A stretch of DNA of 64,000 nt. Source: Trichosphaerium sp. ATCC 40318 (lineage: Eukaryota; Discosea; Flabellinia; Trichosidae). A program made the position numbers and the translations under genes. The DNA lies in the NCBI GenBank assembly GCA_038496445.1, contig JALMLS010000017.1, positions 62,001-126,000 on the forward strand, in the 5' to 3' direction. Under the pieces are notes generated by a model, which searched no databases, had not been told where the DNA came from, and saw nothing but the letters and a program-made list of their open reading frames with translations. Positions 1 to 11,219 of this stretch are shown here, piece after piece (the stretch's first letter is position 1; every line of letters begins with the position of its first letter).

Positions 1-1529
1 ATTTCCCTTTTAAGTTCTTGTAGATGCTCCACGTGTTACAGGAGGGAGTAGTGGAGGTAGTGCAGCGGCTGTAGCCTCATCTAGTTGCTTTGCGTACGTT
101 GTCACTAAGTCCTTTCTCTCTTTGATTTTGACAATTCTACAGTGCTCTTGGAAGCGACACAGGTGGTTCTGTGCGTATGCCAGCAGCACACTGTGGAGTA
201 GTTGGACTTAAACCATCTTATGGACGATTATCTCGGTAAGGGCTTAACACTAAGTTTGGTGTAATCATGATAATCTTTTAGTTATGGTCTAATTTCTTAT
301 GCGTCGTCTATGGATACGCCTGGAATAATGACACGGTCAGTTGAGGATGCTGCTTATATGTTAGGTATGTTATCTTCAATGGTTTCATGTAACCCTTATT
401 AATATTTATTCCAAACAAACAGACATTTTAAGCGGACATGATCCAAATGATCCTACATCAATTAATGTACCCAAAACGGAGTACTCCCAGAGTTTAACAC
501 AAGATACACAAATAGACTTGAAAGGCGTTACCGTGGGTATACCTATTGTGCGTACATTTTACAAGTAAGAGAATGCTAATATAGTCAAGGAATATAATAT
601 TGAAGAGCTTGATGACGAGATAAAACAGGCATGGGAAGGAGCTATTGAGAAATTACGTCAACGTGGAGCAAGTATTGTAGAAATATCTTTACCACATACA
701 AAAGATGCATTATCAGCATACTATATCTTGGCACCAGCTGAAGCAGCATCAAACCTATCAAAATATGATGGCGTTCATTTTGGTACAAACTAATCTTGCT
801 TTTTTCTTGTTTTGTTTATTCTTGGTAATACAGGTCATCGTGAAGAAGGCAAGACTTATGAAGAAATTGTACGCAACACGCGAACAGAAGGATTTGGATC
901 TGAAGTAAAGAGACGTATCATTGTGGGTAACTACGTACTCTCCCGGAAGTACGCTGTCACGTGTTCAAAAAAAAGCAAGTTTGTTGACCTTTGGAATTTT
1001 ATAGGTTGTATGACTCTTATTACAAACAAGCACAAAAAATAAGACGCCTTGTACAAAACGACTATACGCAGGCATGGGAAAATGGTGTCGATGTCATTCT
1101 AGGACCTACAACTCCTACAACTGCTCCATTGCTAAAAGATGTCACAACAGTACGTTTTACAGTAACCAAATTAATGAGCATAACTAACTTGGGTGATAAG
1201 GCTAGTGAAGCTAATCCAGCCTCAATGTACGAAATGGATATTTTTACTGTTCCAGCAAATATGGTAAGCAAGCAATTACATAGCTCCGAGTTGTTTAATG
1301 CTTTATGTAGGCAGGTATACCTGGTATATCTGTACCAGTAGGATTGAGCGCTAATGGATTACCAATCGGATTGCAATTACAAACAGAAATGCTTGGTGCG
1401 TACAAAAGAATCTTATCATGGTTAGCTGACATTTCTGACTTATTAGGTGAGGACAAGTTATTCAATCCTGCACGTGTTATAATGGAAGATTGGAATCAAG
1501 ACCACTATACGCGGCTTGCACAATTATAA
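1..1529 (+). CDS. gatA: Glutamyl-tRNA(Gln) amidotransferase subunit A, 3' part
   Basis: The GatA subunit releases ammonia from glutamine so that GatCAB can convert Glu-tRNA(Gln) to Gln-tRNA(Gln), normally in mitochondria. The 5' end lies outside the window. Ten exons splice cleanly: 1-93, 143-235, 282-364, 423-551, 585-782, 834-948, 1005-1149, 1201-1263, 1311-1395 and 1447-1529. The first holds the amidase signature [13 protein letters not shown] with the catalytic serines; then come [52 protein letters not shown]-like text, [11 protein letters not shown] and [10 protein letters not shown], all GatA blocks in the family order. The fourth intron is only 33 nt (552-584). Other amidases share the signature, but the C-terminal blocks are GatA-specific. 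Organellar targeting cannot be judged because the N-terminus is missing. Confidence 0.9.
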
Positions 1530-1722
1530 TAAAAACAGGAACATTTGAAAAGTCCATCCTTTTAAGTGTCTGGGAAATTTACTGAAAAAAAGCCGTTAAG
1601 TGTTGTTTTGGTCGTAGTTTTGACTTGATTGCCATCAAACACTTGTTATTATGGCATCTAACAAAGGTTCACGCCTAATTACTGCTTTCCAGCTCTAAAT
1701 CATCCTAGTTGACTTTCACTCA

Positions 1723-2815
1723 ATGGTTGTACTCTACGGTGGTAGGGATAACGTTAATATAGTCAAATTAGCGCCTAGAGAGATATTTAACAATAAACAT
1801 GGACATTTTCATCACGACGACATTGTCAACTGTAATTTCGGGGACAGAGTATGTAAAAACGCTATTACCAAAGGATAACAGATTATAGTTAGAACCAAGA
1901 AAAGGAAAGGGTTGGCTGGTCATTTTGCCACTCTCGCCGCTTCTTTGGCGCCTTGGATGCAATCGGCGCACCGAAATATTATACACAGCGGATATTGGCA
2001 TGATTGTCATGCGTCTTGGTTTGAAACCCGGCAGCAAGGTCATAGAATCCGGTACAGGCACTGGCGCATTATCATTTGCGATTTCAAATGCAATAGCACC
2101 AACAGGTCAACTACGCACCTATGAATATCACGAAGCGCGTGCAAAGAAGGCAAAGTACGTCGCTTGCCGTTTTTTCCGACTGAGAAGTTAATTCTGTTGT
2201 AGAGAAAACTTCAAAGAGCTCGGCTTGGATTGCATAACATCATTTCACTGTGACGCTTACAAGGACGGATTTGGCGTAACAAATTTTGCAAATGCTGTGT
2301 TCTTGGACTTGCCACAGCCTTGGTTAGCTCTACAAAACGCTAAAGATGCTATGAAGAGGAGAGGAACTCTTTGTTCTTTCTCTCCTTGCATTGAACAAGT
2401 TCAACAAACTGTTGTAAAGCTAGTACGTTGACAACATATCTCAGAAAATTATTTCAATGTACTTCGTTCCTAAAAAACTGACTTTCTCTTGTCTTCTAGG
2501 AGGAGCTTGGGTTTAAGGATATTTCTACACTTGAGTGTATTGTTCGCCCTTTTGATGTCCAATCTCATGGATGGATGAAGATCGCTCTTAACGCGGATGA
2601 AGAAGCAGAGTTATTGGCTAAAAAAGAAGAACTCAAAGAAAGAAAAAGAAAGCGTAAGAGATCAATTAATCCTGAAGGCAATGTCTACACCAAGCCTGTG
2701 CCAATGATAAGGTATGTTGTATTTTCATAAATTATAGCTTTGTATTTTATTTATACATTTGTGTAGAAGCCACACTGGGTTTCTAACATTTGCATCTCTA
2801 TGCAAACAGCCTTAA
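1723..2815 (+). CDS. trm61: tRNA (adenine-58 N1) methyltransferase catalytic subunit TRM61
   Basis: This enzyme, with its partner TRM6, makes 1-methyladenosine at position 58 of tRNAs in the nucleus. Exons 1723-1848, 1889-2154, 2203-2422, 2500-2711 and 2767-2815 give 290 residues without a break. Visible blocks are a GHFHHDDIV-like N-terminal motif, RRTEILYTADIGMI, the SAM-binding ESGTGTGALSFAI loop, IAPTGQLRTYEYHEARAKKA, the motif IV segment FLDLPQPW, and the C-terminal SHTGFLTFASL. A lysine/arginine run near residue 255 could help nuclear import or tRNA contact. The start at 1723 comes slightly late compared with yeast and human proteins; an alternative first exon at 1651 joined by a 42-nt intron would add about ten residues. 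It lies 193 bp after gatA on the same strand. Confidence 0.92.
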
Positions 2816-2895
2816 ATAATGTGACGCACAATTAAAAGAAAACACGAATAAATAAATAGGATTACAGTCACGTGAAAATTAGTAATATGCAAGCA

Positions 2896-4546
2896 ACAAT
2901 TGTGTCATGAACTTACCCAAATAATTACCGTAATTGAACAGCTAACAACTCGTCACATCTTGCAACGATATGGTAGAGAATACTCGAGGATTGAATTCAT
3001 TGAATAGTCAGAGTACTCGCGTGCTCAGGTAGATCGCTATATTAAGCCTTATTTCTACAGTTGTGCACGTACATCACAACTATTACGATCATAATTACAA
3101 TATATCCTTGATTTCAAGGCCGTAGAAAGCTTAGCAAGCATGACAAACTGCATGACAATAGCCGAAACTGCGCTTGCCAAATATGCCGTAAGCGACCCTA
3201 CGAACGCTATGCACTGGGTTTCGTTTACAGTATGCTTTGAGGAGTGTAGATTAAACATAAACACGCTAAAAAATGCTTTTATGGCGGTGGTGTGCTCACA
3301 GGACAACTTGTGCGCGAGCTACAGTAAAACAAAGGATGGCACTTTACAAAAAAAATTTAATAACATAGATAGCATCAAACTGAGTGTAAAAGAGTTGCAC
3401 TACGACACAGAAGCAGAACTAGAGGCTCAACATGAAATATTACACAACGAATTATTACACTACACGCAATTGCCCCTTTTTAGGACATGGGTTTCGTATT
3501 GCGCGGAAACAAAGGGCTGTGCATACTTTAGTGTTGATATTCATCATCTTATTTGTGATGGTTTCTCCGTCCCGATGCTCATTTTCTACGTATTTAAGGT
3601 TTATAACCTTTCCAATACGTATTACATACCATCATGCGCTCTGAAAGGCCTTGGAATGTTGGCTGGACGGTTTTCTAGTCTATCAACTTTTTGTGCTGAA
3701 GAACGCAACGCTGTGTCGCGTATGAGCGAAAACGGCGGTAAACTCTTTGATAGTACTGATATTCAAAAGTACACTTCTTCCACGTGGGCCACCGATAGTA
3801 CTGTGTATGCAGAAGATGATTTTATGGTTACAACAATAGAACCGAGCAAGGAGATGATTGCAAACGCTAAACGGACTAGTATGACATTCAAACTTCCTCT
3901 GAATATTATCATGCTTTGTGCCCACCTATTGGCGCTACATAGGCTCTCTGATGACTCAAATAAAGAAAGAACTATGGCGTTCAGAATACCAGTTGCCCGA
4001 AGAGATAAAGCTCCTTACCAAATTGGGTATATTGTTGGGAATGTCATTGCCCAAATAAAGGTTGTACCAGGGATGAAATTGGGTGATATTCTTCAACACG
4101 TGCGAGACAGATTGAAGGAAGCAATGACGTATACAGTGATACCACACTGTCATATTGTAAAGAGATTAGATAAGACACAACCAAACTTGGAATTCAACTA
4201 TGTTCGTTTTGGAGCAACTAAGACTTACCTTGGAGATAAACCTTTCGGTAATTTTCTTGTCTTTGTCATTCTCTTTCATGCTTATGTGTATGTTTTAGGT
4301 TTTAAGCTTCGTCAGAATGTGGTTATGCTTGAAGATGGTCACAGGAAATCTTGGAGAGGTGATGAATACGAGATTGATATTTCTTTGATGGTGAATAACA
4401 GCGTACACCTCAACAAAATTATGTTTCAATACTGGACACGTAGAAATGCTTTCGTAGATGGCATGGCCAGACGTTTATTTGCAGTTATGGAAGAGTTGTT
4501 ATGCAGCTTTGCAAGTCAGTGTGACATACTACCTAGCAAGCTTTAG
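2896..4546 (+). repeat. Tandem duplication, copy 1 (gene plus 5' flank)
   Basis: The segment matches 5511-7150 in the same orientation, with an offset near 2,600 bp. It spans about 245 bp of upstream sequence and the whole acyltransferase-like gene, and similarity stops at the shared stop region (AGCAAGCT then diverging bases). The upstream 100 bp before the start differ around a TATA-like stretch present only in copy 2. Confidence 0.9.
3140..4546 (+). CDS. Condensation-domain-like acyltransferase, copy 1
   Basis: An uninterrupted frame of 468 residues, unusual here because it has no intron. The motif HHLICDG at residues 135-141 matches the HHxxxDG active site of the CoA-dependent acyltransferase fold (NRPS condensation domains, PapA-type and carnitine/chloramphenicol acetyltransferases), with His136 as the predicted base. 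A later block RIPVARRDKAP followed by IGYIVGN resembles the R-x-x-R and G-x-x-x-N core of condensation domains, and the C-terminus (residues 400-465) fits the closing half of that fold. The whole protein is one such domain with no carrier or adenylation domain nearby, so it is probably a stand-alone acyl or peptidyl transferase; substrate unknown. No signal peptide or membrane span is obvious. The next gene downstream is its tandem copy. Confidence 0.65.
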   Translation: MTNCMTIAETALAKYAVSDPTNAMHWVSFTVCFEECRLNINTLKNAFMAVVCSQDNLCASYSKTKDGTLQKKFNNIDSIKLSVKELHYDTEAELEAQHEILHNELLHYTQLPLFRTWVSYCAETKGCAYFSVDIHHLICDGFSVPMLIFYVFKVYNLSNTYYIPSCALKGLGMLAGRFSSLSTFCAEERNAVSRMSENGGKLFDSTDIQKYTSSTWATDSTVYAEDDFMVTTIEPSKEMIANAKRTSMTFKLPLNIIMLCAHLLALHRLSDDSNKERTMAFRIPVARRDKAPYQIGYIVGNVIAQIKVVPGMKLGDILQHVRDRLKEAMTYTVIPHCHIVKRLDKTQPNLEFNYVRFGATKTYLGDKPFGNFLVFVILFHAYVYVLGFKLRQNVVMLEDGHRKSWRGDEYEIDISLMVNNSVHLNKIMFQYWTRRNAFVDGMARRLFAVMEELLCSFASQCDILPSKL

Positions 4547-5510
4547 TAATTAGCGCCAATTACAATGGTTAAAGTTCAGAGTAAAGTATATGTAGCGTAC
4601 TTGTAAACTACTTAGCCAAAACGTATTAGCACTCCTAGTGGTGCCTTATACTACAAACTGATTTTGAAATGTGAAAATAAAGTTGTTTATTTGCTTGGCA
4701 CGTGACTTAATTCAAACCAATGGGTGTACAATATCTCTGTGCGCTGAATAGCTAAAAGGGAATTTCTGCCACTCCAAATAGTGTCAGCCAACTTAAAACA
4801 TACTACAGAACACCAACTGTAAGTACAGCTCATAGTATAGAGAATTAAAAAAACGGTTTTGTTCGCACGATATGTTATGATACCTTTGACATGCTACACT
4901 ATTAACAAGTAACTCTGCCTGGTACTTGAAGGAGCACATACGCATGTAAGCTTTGCACTACATCATCAATTGGGTTTTTAACTACTTGTATTTGACACTT
5001 AGTTTTAGGTGTAACAGACTAACGAGATACTAAAGTTGATGTGCAAGTGCTATTCTCTACTTTCAAACAAATATGACCAAGTCTGTGCTTTGGCAGCCCA
5101 AATTCAATAGTAGTAAATAAGGCACGTGCTTGCTATTCATGACACTGTAGAACCAACAATAATACTACAGCATTACTTTAGTCTAAACACCTGGAATTAT
5201 CTCATGTCGGATAGTAAATGCCACTCGTATGGAAGCACAGCATATACCACATCGTTTTACAATATGCAAGTGTACATCGTTTTATTTTGCCTTTTTTAAG
5301 CAACCACAGGCACCTTACAATTGAGTTAACTCATAGCAAAGCTTCCAAAGCCAAACGGCAATACCCCAAAGTTAAGTTTTTCCAAGAGATGCAAAAGCAA
5401 CTCTTGGACACGCTAACCTGTCCATACGTTCTTTTTGACTATAGTTGCTGGTATTTCTTAAAGGGTTTTTGGGTTTGACAGGTAAGTAGCAAGACACCTC
5501 TACGCGAGTT
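4547..5510. other. Intergenic spacer between the duplicated genes
   Basis: About 960 bp. An 86-codon frame at 5218-5478 has no recognisable domain or signal and I do not accept it as a gene. CACGTG hexamers occur near 4700 and 5124. Otherwise I see nothing. Confidence 0.6.
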
Positions 5511-7150
5511 ACAATTGTCATGAACTTACAAAATAATTATCGTAATTGAACAGCTAACAACTCGTCACATCTTGCAACGATATGGTAGAGAATACTCGAG
5601 GATTGAATTCATTGAATAGTCAGAGTACTCACGTGATATAAATATAGCCTTATTTCTACAGTTGTGCACGTACATCACAACTATTGCGATCATAATTACA
5701 ATATATCCTTGATTTCAAGGCCTTAGAAAGCTTAGCAAGCATGACAAACTGCATGACAATAGCCGAAACTGCGCTTGCCAAATATGCCGTAAGCGACCCT
5801 ACGAATGCTATGCACTGGGTTTCGTTTACAGTATGCTTTGAGGAGTGTAGATTAAACATAAACACGCTAAAAGATGCTTTTATGGCGGTGGTGTGCTCAC
5901 AGGACAACTTGCGGGCGAGCTACACTAAAACAGAGGATGGCACTTTACAAAAAACATTTAATAACATAGATAGCATCAAACTGAGTGTAAAAGAGTTGCA
6001 CTACGACACAGAAGCAGAACTAGAGGCTCAACATGAACTATTACACAACGAATTATTACACTACACGCAATTGCCCCTTTTTAGGACATGGGTCTCGTAC
6101 TGCGCGGAAACAAAGGGCTGTGCATACTTCAGTGTTGATATTCATCATTTGATTTGTGATGCGTTATCCGTCCCGATGCTCATTTTCTACGTATTTAAGG
6201 TTTATAACCTTTCCAATTCGTATTACATACCATCATGCGCTCTGAAAGGTCTTGGGATGTTGGCTGGACGGTTTTCTAGTCTATCAACTTTTTGTGCTGA
6301 AGAACGCAACGCTGTGTCGCGTATGAGCGAAAACGGCGGTAAACTCTTTGAGTGTACTGATATTCAAAAGTACACTTCTTCCACGTGGGCCTCTGAGAGT
6401 ACTGTGTATGCAGAAGATGATTTTATGGTTACAACAATAAAACCGAGTGATGAGATGATTGCAAACGCTAAACGTACTTGTGCGAGATTTAAACTTCCTC
6501 TGAATATTATCATACTTTGCGCCCACCTATTGGCACTACATAAGATCTCCGGTGACTCAAATAAAGAAAGAACTATGGCGGTCAGAATACCAGTTGGCCG
6601 TAGAGATAAGGCTCCGTTTCAAATTGGGTATGTTGCCAGCAATATCATTGCCCAAATCAAAATTGTACGTCGGATGAAACTGGGTGATATTCTTCAACAC
6701 GCGCAACAAAGGATTAAAGAGGCAATGACTTATACAGCGATACCACACTGTCATATTGTAAAGAGGTTAGATAAGACACAACCAAACTTGGAATTCAACT
6801 ATGTTCGTTTTGGAGCTACTACTAACAATTACCATGGTAATAAACCATTGGGTACTTTTCTTGTTTTGTTTATACTCTTTGCCGATCACGTGTATGTTTT
6901 AGGTTTTAAGCTTCGTCAGAATGTGGTTATGCTTGAAGATGGTCACAGGAAATCTTGGAGAGGTGACGAGTATGAGATTGATATTTCTTTGATGGTGAAT
7001 AACAGTTCACACCTAAACAAAATTATGTTTCAATACTGGACACGTAGAAATGCTTTTGTAGATGGCATGGCCAGACGTTTATTTGAAGTTACTGAAGAGT
7101 TGTTATATAGCTTTGCGAGTCAGTGTGACGTCCTACCTAGCAAGCTATAA
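5511..7150 (+). repeat. Tandem duplication, copy 2 (gene plus 5' flank)
   Basis: Direct repeat of 2896-4546. The flank is almost identical until about 100 bp before the start, where this copy has TCACGTGATATAAATATAG, a CACGTG box next to a TATA-like element that copy 1 lacks, so the two copies may be expressed differently. Confidence 0.9.
5741..7150 (+). CDS. Condensation-domain-like acyltransferase, copy 2
   Basis: A 469-residue intronless paralogue of the preceding gene, most of it identical. The active-site motif reads HHLICDA at residues 135-141: both histidines and the aspartate are kept, but the usual glycine is alanine, a change tolerated in some acyltransferases and damaging in others. 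Differences cluster between residues 230 and 390, whereas residues 1-225 and 395-469 are nearly the same. A single-codon insertion near residue 366 accounts for the length difference. The frame is fully open, so the copy is probably functional. Specificity may have shifted, because the variable stretch follows the catalytic half in this fold. Confidence 0.65.
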   Translation: MTNCMTIAETALAKYAVSDPTNAMHWVSFTVCFEECRLNINTLKDAFMAVVCSQDNLRASYTKTEDGTLQKTFNNIDSIKLSVKELHYDTEAELEAQHELLHNELLHYTQLPLFRTWVSYCAETKGCAYFSVDIHHLICDALSVPMLIFYVFKVYNLSNSYYIPSCALKGLGMLAGRFSSLSTFCAEERNAVSRMSENGGKLFECTDIQKYTSSTWASESTVYAEDDFMVTTIKPSDEMIANAKRTCARFKLPLNIIILCAHLLALHKISGDSNKERTMAVRIPVGRRDKAPFQIGYVASNIIAQIKIVRRMKLGDILQHAQQRIKEAMTYTAIPHCHIVKRLDKTQPNLEFNYVRFGATTNNYHGNKPLGTFLVLFILFADHVYVLGFKLRQNVVMLEDGHRKSWRGDEYEIDISLMVNNSSHLNKIMFQYWTRRNAFVDGMARRLFEVTEELLYSFASQCDVLPSKL

Positions 7151-7583
7151 AGTACTTGTTGTAGTGTCGTGTGACAAGGTTAGCTAAATAAATAATCGCC
7201 ACTAGTGCTTGTGTTAGCGCCACCTAGCTTATATACCAACTCCAAACAAGTCCAAGACTCCTGTCCCTCTACAATAACCCTCATGTAGCATACTTACGTT
7301 TTTCTGTTTTCAACCGGAATAAATAAATCCGCCGGCTTATTCGTAGTGTTTGCAATTTTTGTATTATTATCGTAACTAACCCACTACGTCATTGCGCTCA
7401 TTTTAAGACAAATTCAACGGAGAAAAATGTCCGTACCTATCTCCGTCGGTTCGTATGGACCGTGACTTAAACTCATAATTTCGTAAAGTTCAGCCTTTAC
7501 GGATCAAAAGCAGACTTTATAACACCTTAAAATCTCATTTCGACCATTGTATACGCGTATCTATCACCTCAAACGCTTTAACG
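7151..7583. other. Intergenic region before the TauE-like gene
   Basis: 433 bp containing the 3' flank of acyltransferase copy 2 (AATAAATAA near 7185 may serve polyadenylation) and the promoter of the next gene. No other feature seen. Confidence 0.5.
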
Positions 7584-9898
7584 ATGGATCTACATTCGAG
7601 AAACTTCATGATGCTCTTAATTGCTCTTATAATCGCTTGTACCATACCCACACATGCGTCTACGCTTTCATGGCAAAGTGTAAACCTGCTAGAACAAGAA
7701 TTCAATTCTACGTCAAACTCAACTGAAGAACTAGTATACTGTACTAGCTATCGTACTTGCGAAGAAGGCGAAGCATGTTTTAATAACACGTGTAGGCAAG
7801 TACCCATTTTATAACAAAGTCTTTTCTTCTTAAACTAGAGTAGCGTTTGCTTGAACGACGAGATGTGCAAAGCAGACAAGTCTGTCAACAGATGCTTCAT
7901 GCCATCAGATGGGAACATATGCAGTCATAAATATCTATTTACTGATGTACGTTCTCTACTCTTTAACAAAAAGTCACCTTTAAAAAAACTATTTATCAAA
8001 AAGTGGGAAACAGGCAACTTTGTTTGTCACGTGTCCTGGTGAGCATACGCCACTATTCCATCAATGAGTGGTAAATATTTTCAAGTTGGTTGCTCAAGTG
8101 GGGAACTGTTCACGTGGCAATAGCCCTTTGTTTTGGTTGTAGAAAACGATCATTTCTAGTATTGCGGCAACAACCTTTAACCCCAGTTTTAGATATCATG
8201 GCGTGATTTTATGACTATGTTCTTAGCGGCAGTAGGTGGCGCTGTTGCTAGTGCAGGAGGTACGCTTTTATATTTATGAATTTCTATCCGAGAAATTTCT
8301 ACGCGAAAGTAGTTAGAACTTTCACGTGACCGAAAAGGCGTTTTTGTAAACTAAGCAAAACTTTAAGGTATTGGAGGTGGTGGCGTGTTCGTACCAATTC
8401 TAATTATGGTGGCCGGATTTAGCGCTAGAGAAGCTGTCCCAATATCCAATGCAGTCATTCTTGGCGTTGTAATTACTAATAATATTCAAATGATGCGCAT
8501 GCATCACCCTACAGTAAGTTCTTGTGATAAATTACCTTACGTTCTTACACAAAAAAAGGCTGATAGACCTCTCATTGATTACGACCTCGCACTTGTGTTA
8601 CAACCGCTAGCACTGAGTGGTACTATAGTTGGTGTAGTTCTGAATCAAATATTCCCAGATTGGTTGACTCTCGCTCTTCTCCTTATCACTTTACTGGTGG
8701 CAGCCTATAGATCGTTTATGAAGGTAACCTAGAATAACACGTGATCAGTTTCTAATAATCCTAGGGCTTGGGGATGGCCAAACTAGAAAATCGTATAAAT
8801 AAACAAGGAAAGCAAGGCGACACTGAACTAGAAGATAAATCGAAAGGAGAAGACCCTGACACTGAGTCTGGTAGTACGCAATCAGACGCTTCAGATGAAG
8901 AAGCCGAGACAGAGCCCAAAGTAGCAAAGAGATTGCAAAAAATCCTTAAAGCAGAATCCATTCAGTACCCAATTGTGAAGATATTGCTTATGCTAGCCAT
9001 CTTGGCTGTATTGACTATTCACTCATTTATGAGCGGCGGAAAGAGAGGTTAGGGCATCACTCAGCAAAAAAATATACTAACGCGACTATTGTAGGTGGTA
9101 GTATTGTTGGCATAAAGACATGCTCTGCGGTGTACTGGCTAGTATACTTTGGTATATTTCCTGTCTTTCTAGGTTTTGTGTTCTTTATTGGTTTGTATCT
9201 CATCAGAAAAGAGAAGACGAAGAAAGCTGCAATAGAGTACAGCCACGCAGTATGCTATTGAAACAATCATTGTAATAATTAACTAAGTCTTTGTAATAGA
9301 AAGGAGACTTGAAGTGGACGATTGGAACAACAGTGCTTGTATCAAGTCTAAGCATAACAGTTGGTTTACTTGCTTCTCTTCTTGGTCTTGGCGGTGGTGC
9401 TATATTGTCACCTATTCTTGTATGTCACGTGACATAAGAACTATTTAATATTAACCATTATATAGTTCGAGTTGGGAGTTCTTCCTGAAGTCACAGCTGC
9501 AACATCCAGTTTCATGATTGTAAGTCTTCACAGTTTTTCTACCTTGAATCTTGTCCCTTATTTTTTTGTAGTTGTTTACAGCTAGTGCTGCATTAATACA
9601 GTTTGGTGTATACAAACGCCTAGTATGGGATTATACCTTGGCGTTCATTTTTGTAGGATTGATGGCGTCTGTTATAGGTACTGATATCACATGATGGATG
9701 ATCTTTTCTTATTTTTTATCAGGGCGCGTTGGTATCACTTATATCATCAAGAAATACAAGAAAAAATCCTGGATTGTTTTTGCTGTTGTAGCCATCCTTA
9801 TCTTGAGTGCTATATTACTCGTTGTAGTAGGACTTATAGATCTTGTTCAAGACATCAAGATTGGCGGACATCTCGGATTCACAGACTTTTGTAGCTAA
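7584..9898 (+). CDS. TauE/SafE-family membrane transporter with Cys-rich N-terminus
   Basis: A multi-exon gene whose joined product starts with a signal peptide (hydrophobic MMLLIALIIACTIP, residues 9-22), a Cys-rich lumenal or extracellular segment with about ten cysteines, and then the TauE/SafE family core. The diagnostic block ISWRDFMTMFLAAVGGAVAS runs into GGIGGGGVFVPIL, and the second half-repeat carries LLGLGGGAILSPIL, the two glycine-rich motifs typical of plant and protist members. An acidic, charged cytosolic loop (8775-8950) separates the two halves. Members are thought to export organosulfur or sulfite-like anions or act in the secretory pathway; the substrate here is unknown. Ten or so introns all have GT-AG ends, for example 7799-7839, 8515-8560 and 9421-9466. 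The stop follows LGFTDFCS. Confidence 0.88.
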
Positions 9899-10029
9899 TC
9901 TATCATGGCGACTATCTAAAACACATTCAACTTTACCTGTACATAAAATTTTAGAGCGTAAATAAAGAGTAGAAAACAGAACTTAAAACAAACCGACGTT
10001 AAGTTTTTGTTAATCCCAAATACACCTAA

Positions 10030-11090
10030 ATGGCGGAAAGAAACCATCACAGTTGTAGAGATGATCACCATGAACACCATGGGCACTCCCATGGAGAGCA
10101 TTCACATGGCCATGGACACTCACACGGTTATTGCGATTAAATAATTAACCGACGCTCAATATCATTGTAGGAGGTGATGGAGACCACGATCATGATAGTC
10201 CTTACAGAGGCGCTGAATTCTCACTTTACAGGCGTGTATTCATTACTATTGCAATAAAAAGCTTCAAAAAGGCATAATTAACGAACGACTAGGCGTATTC
10301 ACCTAGATTCAGTCATTTGTTACAACGAAGAAACAAACGGCTCCGGAAAGACTGTTTTTAAGTCATGGGATGATCGTTTGGACAGAACAAAGGTATAAAA
10401 CGCTGTTTTAATTTATTTGTTTAACGAAATTCTCCAAAAGTTTGTGGAATCAGACGCTGACGAAGAATTACTCTTTTACATCCCGTATGAACTATAATAA
10501 GGTTTTATCCACTCTCATGTCATGAATAGATTCACAGGAGAAGTCAAACTCAAGAGTATTTGTGTAATAGGAGGTGGTGGCGATCAGAGTCCTTCCAAAC
10601 TAAGCGCGTAAGTTAAAGTTGAAAAAACATCATTGACTAAAGATTCGGTTAGTTTTATCAATAACGATCAGCTTGACTTTGACAGTGTTGAGGATACTAA
10701 GCCTCTACAAACATGGGATCTTAACCAAGATGGTACAGGTGCTTTGGAGTACCCTACACAGTGCGTAGCTTTTAAAGTCATTTGTTAAGCGAAAGTACAT
10801 CACGTGATTTGGATTTTTTTTGTTAATACCTTATGTTAGAATGGCAAAATTTGCCCGTGTTCGTAGTTTGACATTACACTTTAGCGCCAATTTTGGTGCT
10901 GAAGTAACCAAGATTTTATACATTGGCTTGAAGGGAGAGTATCGTGAGGTATGTTATTGGTTTTATACTTTAGAGGCTTACACGCGATTAGTTCAAGCGA
11001 CAAGCGGTTAATGTGACGTACGAGCTTCGCCCAAACCCAGCGGATAATAAAAATGTAAATATTGACGCAACAGGTCGCGCAGTACAATAA
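10030..11090 (+). CDS. pithd1: PITH domain-containing protein 1 homologue
   Basis: PITH domains bind the proteasome in thioredoxin-like TXNL1, and PITHD1 proteins are stand-alone versions. The N-terminus is a His-rich run (HGHSHG repeats), as in animal PITHD1, which may bind metal. Splicing gives the family landmarks in order: VFKSWDDRLDRTK, FVESDADEELLFYIPF, TGEVKLKSICVIGG, a PLQTWDLNQDGTGALEYPTQ block, LHFSANFGAEVTKILYIGLK and a C-terminal VTYELRPNPADN. There are about seven exons with introns of 45-75 nt. One junction, near 10233-10314, is uncertain: a GTGTAT donor and CACCTAG acceptor give the best frame. The stop is at 11088-11090. The function in the cell is probably proteasome-linked or regulatory rather than enzymatic. 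Confidence 0.9.
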
Positions 11091-11219
11091 ACACAAAAGG
11101 TTCCTCTTATATGGGTTTTAAACAACGATAACAACATACCACTGAATTTTCCGGGTGGATTGACAGGTGTCACTATTCACGTGCACTTTATTTTTGTTCA
11201 ACAAGAGAATTGTTGTTGT

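Noticed and set aside
3055-3306. Minus-strand frame duplicated at 5656-5907
   Set aside because: Conserved only because it lies inside the duplicated gene on the opposite strand.
5218-5478. 86-codon open frame between the two acyltransferase genes
   Set aside because: No domain, signal peptide or coding bias that I can see, and no matching frame is repeated elsewhere in the duplication.
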